From contig NZ_JACWMS010000002.1 of assembly GCF_014673215.1 (NCBI RefSeq), positions 1,533,503 through 1,597,502 of the forward strand: a stretch of 64,000 nt of DNA. Reading direction: 5' to 3'. Positions within the stretch are counted from its first letter, which is position 1. Every line of letters starts with the position of its first letter. The stretch comes from Gordonia hankookensis. Lineage in GTDB: Bacteria; Actinomycetota; Actinomycetes; Mycobacteriales; Mycobacteriaceae. Position numbers and translations under genes: made by a program. Below, piece after piece: positions 63,671 to 64,000 of this stretch. The notes beneath the pieces are model-generated. The model searched no databases, had not been told where the DNA came from, and saw only the letters and a list, made by a program, of their open reading frames with translations.

Positions 63671-64000
63671 GTGTCGATCTGTGAAGGCCTCGCTGTCGTG
63701 TTCGTGTGTTCTGATCCCGCTGCCGCCGATGCGGCGATCACCTCGGCGGCATCGACGGTTGTCGGTGCTGGCGCGCGTGATCATCTGCGGGCGAGCCGCC
63801 AACACGAAGCCTGCTCACTGCTGGCGGCCTATCGGTTGGGCCGGTCGGTGTATGAGGACATGCTGGTGTCGTTGAGCACCACCCAACAGATGAGGGTGCG
63901 GGGCGCCGCCGACAAAGCCGCGATCGGTGAGATCTCCCTACAGTTGGGATTCTCCCGCACCAAGGCCGGCACCTGGTTGCACCTGGGCGACGCGCTGCAA
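63671..64000 (+). CDS. 5' part of a 13E12-repeat / DUF222 (HNH endonuclease-type) protein, cut by the window edge
   Basis: Frame open from GTG 63671 to the right edge. The visible 110 residues contain RQHEACSLLAAYRLGRSVYE and the conserved EISLQLGFSRTKAGTWLHLG, hallmarks of the DUF222/13E12 repeat family of mycolate actinobacteria; the C-terminal HNH domain would lie outside. TGA at 63641-63643 fixes the limit upstream. Such genes are multicopy and probably mobile-associated. Confidence 0.82.
   Translation, partial: MSICEGLAVVFVCSDPAAADAAITSAASTVVGAGARDHLRASRQHEACSLLAAYRLGRSVYEDMLVSLSTTQQMRVRGAADKAAIGEISLQLGFSRTKAGTWLHLGDALQ

Overview
The window is chromosomal DNA from a high-GC actinobacterium of the mycolate group, most likely Gordonia or a close relative. 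The evidence is: GC-rich, GTG-rich coding; the block dnaX / CFA-type methyltransferase / FAD oxidoreductase / SRPBCC / ybaB / recR / gatD-murT / leuA / lysC-asd, which follows the M. tuberculosis Rv3721c-Rv3708c neighbourhood; many genes that start 5-8 nt after a TANNNT -10 box (leaderless); and a 13E12-type (DUF222) gene cut by the right edge. I saw no rRNA, tRNA, CRISPR array, insertion sequence or prophage.

Layout. 1-9.9 kb: end of a membrane mannosyltransferase, then dnaX, a two-gene lipid-modifying module, SRPBCC, pseudouridine synthase, ybaB, recR, a small P-loop kinase and a type-5 uracil-DNA glycosylase. 9.9-12 kb: gatD-murT (peptidoglycan amidation). 12-18 kb: esterase, EamA transporter and LLM oxidoreductase whose ORFs run into each other, then isochorismatase/GlxA-type regulator and a LysR. 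17.9-20.8 kb: TetR, ferredoxin, a DUF1059 mini-protein and a cytochrome P450; three of these promoters share a palindromic operator. 21-28 kb: PLDc_N/SHOCT protein, DUF2252, membrane protein, large MalT/LuxR-type ATPase regulator, DUF6325. 28.4-30.5 kb: leuA with a Leu-Leu-Leu leader peptide and alternative hairpins. 30.7-36.4 kb: hemophore-like exported protein, nitroreductase, then two divergent DHA2 efflux pump/TetR modules with their own operators. 36.4-36.7 kb: tandem intergenic repeats. 36.7-40.5 kb: PIG-V-type mannosyltransferase, lysC (with internal start) and asd. 40.5-43.3 kb: gluconate module gntR/gntK/gntP. 43.3-46.8 kb: secreted LIP lipase, secreted propeller-like protein, membrane protein. 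46.9-49.2 kb: amidohydrolase plus 2-oxoglutarate-type dioxygenase operon. 49.4-52.5 kb: oxidative-stress block fur-katA-ohr-dps. 52.7-58.9 kb: membrane protein, GlxA-like regulator, mini membrane protein, and a second DUF2252/LuxR-ATPase pair paralogous to the first. 59.1-63.5 kb: APC permease with a small membrane-anchored partner, M20 dipeptidase, acyl-CoA dehydrogenase. 63.7 kb to end: start of a DUF222/13E12 gene.

The points most worth following are the shared operator of the TetR/ferredoxin/P450 locus, the duplicated DUF2252-LuxR module, the leuA leader, a MurT that has lost most of its zinc ribbon, the lost stop codon between the LLM oxidoreductase and the EamA transporter, and a probable CTG start overlapping a TGA.
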